The translations under genes were made by a program, and so were the position numbers. This document shows positions 6,366 to 6,708 of a stretch of 6,708 nucleotides of DNA, one piece after another. Every line of letters begins with the position of its first letter. Position 1 is the stretch's first letter. The stretch is from Coriobacteriales bacterium (GTDB lineage: Bacteria; Actinomycetota; Coriobacteriia; Coriobacteriales; JAEZZM01), in assembly GCA_029983705.1 (NCBI GenBank), contig JASBYZ010000083.1, positions 1 through 6,708 of the forward strand, given 5' to 3'. The notes beneath the pieces are model-generated. The model searched no databases. It was not told the DNA's origin and saw only the letters and a program-made list of their open reading frames with translations.

Positions 6366-6708
6366 CTAATCCCCCTATGCTCATTTCAAGATAGAGCGAT
6401 TTGTCAGTGAGCGTATAGGTCTTTGAAACTGCTTGCAAAATGAGGTCTGCATACTGATATGCCTCTACCTCAGTAATGTCATCAGGGCCAAGCGAAAACT
6501 CCATGCTAAGCACCTCATCATGTAAGGTAAACTCAAGGTCAAGCATGTCTGCATTGCTTTCGCAGGCTAAGATAAATGCCTCTTCTGCAGCCATACGCAC
6601 GTCTTCAACTTCTTCAATATTCATGCGCAAAACTGCAGCTAAATTTGCTGCAAGCATACGAACTGTGCGCGCATAAGAGGCGCGCGCAGGTAGTGATAGT
6701 CTTATCTT
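6352..6708 (-). CDS. RsbW-like anti-sigma factor, degenerate GHKL ATPase fold (N-terminus beyond window)
   Basis: The frame is open from the right edge to a TAG at 6352, giving 118 visible residues. An internal ATG at 6657 would give only 101 residues. The extra 17 residues (IRLSLPARASYARTVRM...) match the usual first strand and helix of RsbW/SpoIIAB proteins (typically I.L.lPA...y...vR), so the true start probably lies just past the edge. LRMNIEEVEDVRMAAEEAF then matches the helix leading to the N box (commonly ...EDLKLAVSEACTNA). The Asn of that box aligns with Leu (EEAFILA), no DxGxG G1 box is present where FSLGPDDI stands, and no glycine-rich G2/ATP-lid motif is seen before the terminal strand (SLYLEMSI). 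Ordinary family members bind the sigma factor and phosphorylate an anti-anti-sigma protein. Here sigma binding is plausible from context, but ATP binding and kinase activity are doubtful. No RsbV-like gene is in view. The 14-base overlap with the sigma gene supports a functional pair. Confidence 0.75.
   Translation of the reverse strand, partial: KIRLSLPARASYARTVRMLAANLAAVLRMNIEEVEDVRMAAEEAFILACESNADMLDLEFTLHDEVLSMEFSLGPDDITEVEAYQYADLILQAVSKTYTLTDKSLYLEMSIGGLDEFK
6371..6376 (-). promoter_or_regulatory. Strong Shine-Dalgarno of the sigma gene, inside the RsbW-like gene
   Basis: AGGGGG on the minus strand lies 5 bases before the ATG at 6365 and within the last codons of the RsbW-like reading frame. 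It supports this start and efficient, coupled translation of the sigma factor after its presumed anti-sigma partner. Confidence 0.75.

Noticed and set aside
6352..6657. A complete 101-residue RsbW-like gene starting at ATG 6657
   Set aside because: The frame remains open to the window edge, and the added residues match the conserved first strand and helix of the family, so the ATG is internal.

Overview
The window reads as a piece of chromosomal core DNA from a moderately low-GC bacterium, by eye in the low-to-mid 40s percent. The alaS-ruvX order, a SigB/SigF-type sigma factor preceded by an RsbW-like protein, and the flavour of the AlaS sequence suggest an Actinomycetota lineage, perhaps Coriobacteriia (Atopobium/Lancefieldella-like). 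That placement is inference from recognition and was not tested by a search. No mobile element, phage gene, CRISPR array, rRNA or tRNA was seen.

Layout from left to right: (1) The 5' part of ruvX (minus strand, cut by the left edge) lies 4 bases downstream of alaS, which is complete and on the minus strand. The best alaS start is a GTG at 2842, not the ATG further upstream. (2) A 173-bp divergent intergenic region (2843-3015) carries promoter-like sequence. (3) A complete plus-strand gene encodes a diacylglycerol-kinase-family lipid kinase. It has a perfect TATAAT about 7 bases before its ATG and no Shine-Dalgarno sequence, so it is probably translated from a leaderless mRNA. (4) The minus-strand block from 6708 down to 3975 holds an RsbW-like anti-sigma protein (cut by the right edge), a SigB/SigF-family sigma factor and an AI-2E/PerM-family membrane protein. 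They are packed tightly (14-base overlap, then a 30-base gap) and look like one operon.

The lipid kinase and the AI-2E-family gene converge and share a TTAA, so each stop codon lies inside the other gene. A hairpin just before that point, followed by a T-rich run, could terminate the plus-strand transcript inside coding sequence.

The alaS-ruvX pair is housekeeping: tRNA charging plus a Holliday-junction-resolvase-like/rRNA-processing nuclease. The right-hand block is a probable stress-response or alternative-sigma module. Its anti-sigma protein seems to have lost the ATP-binding motifs of the GHKL kinase fold, which is the most unusual point in the window. Nothing here amounts to a wholly new system. 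The oddities are variations on known families and in gene architecture.
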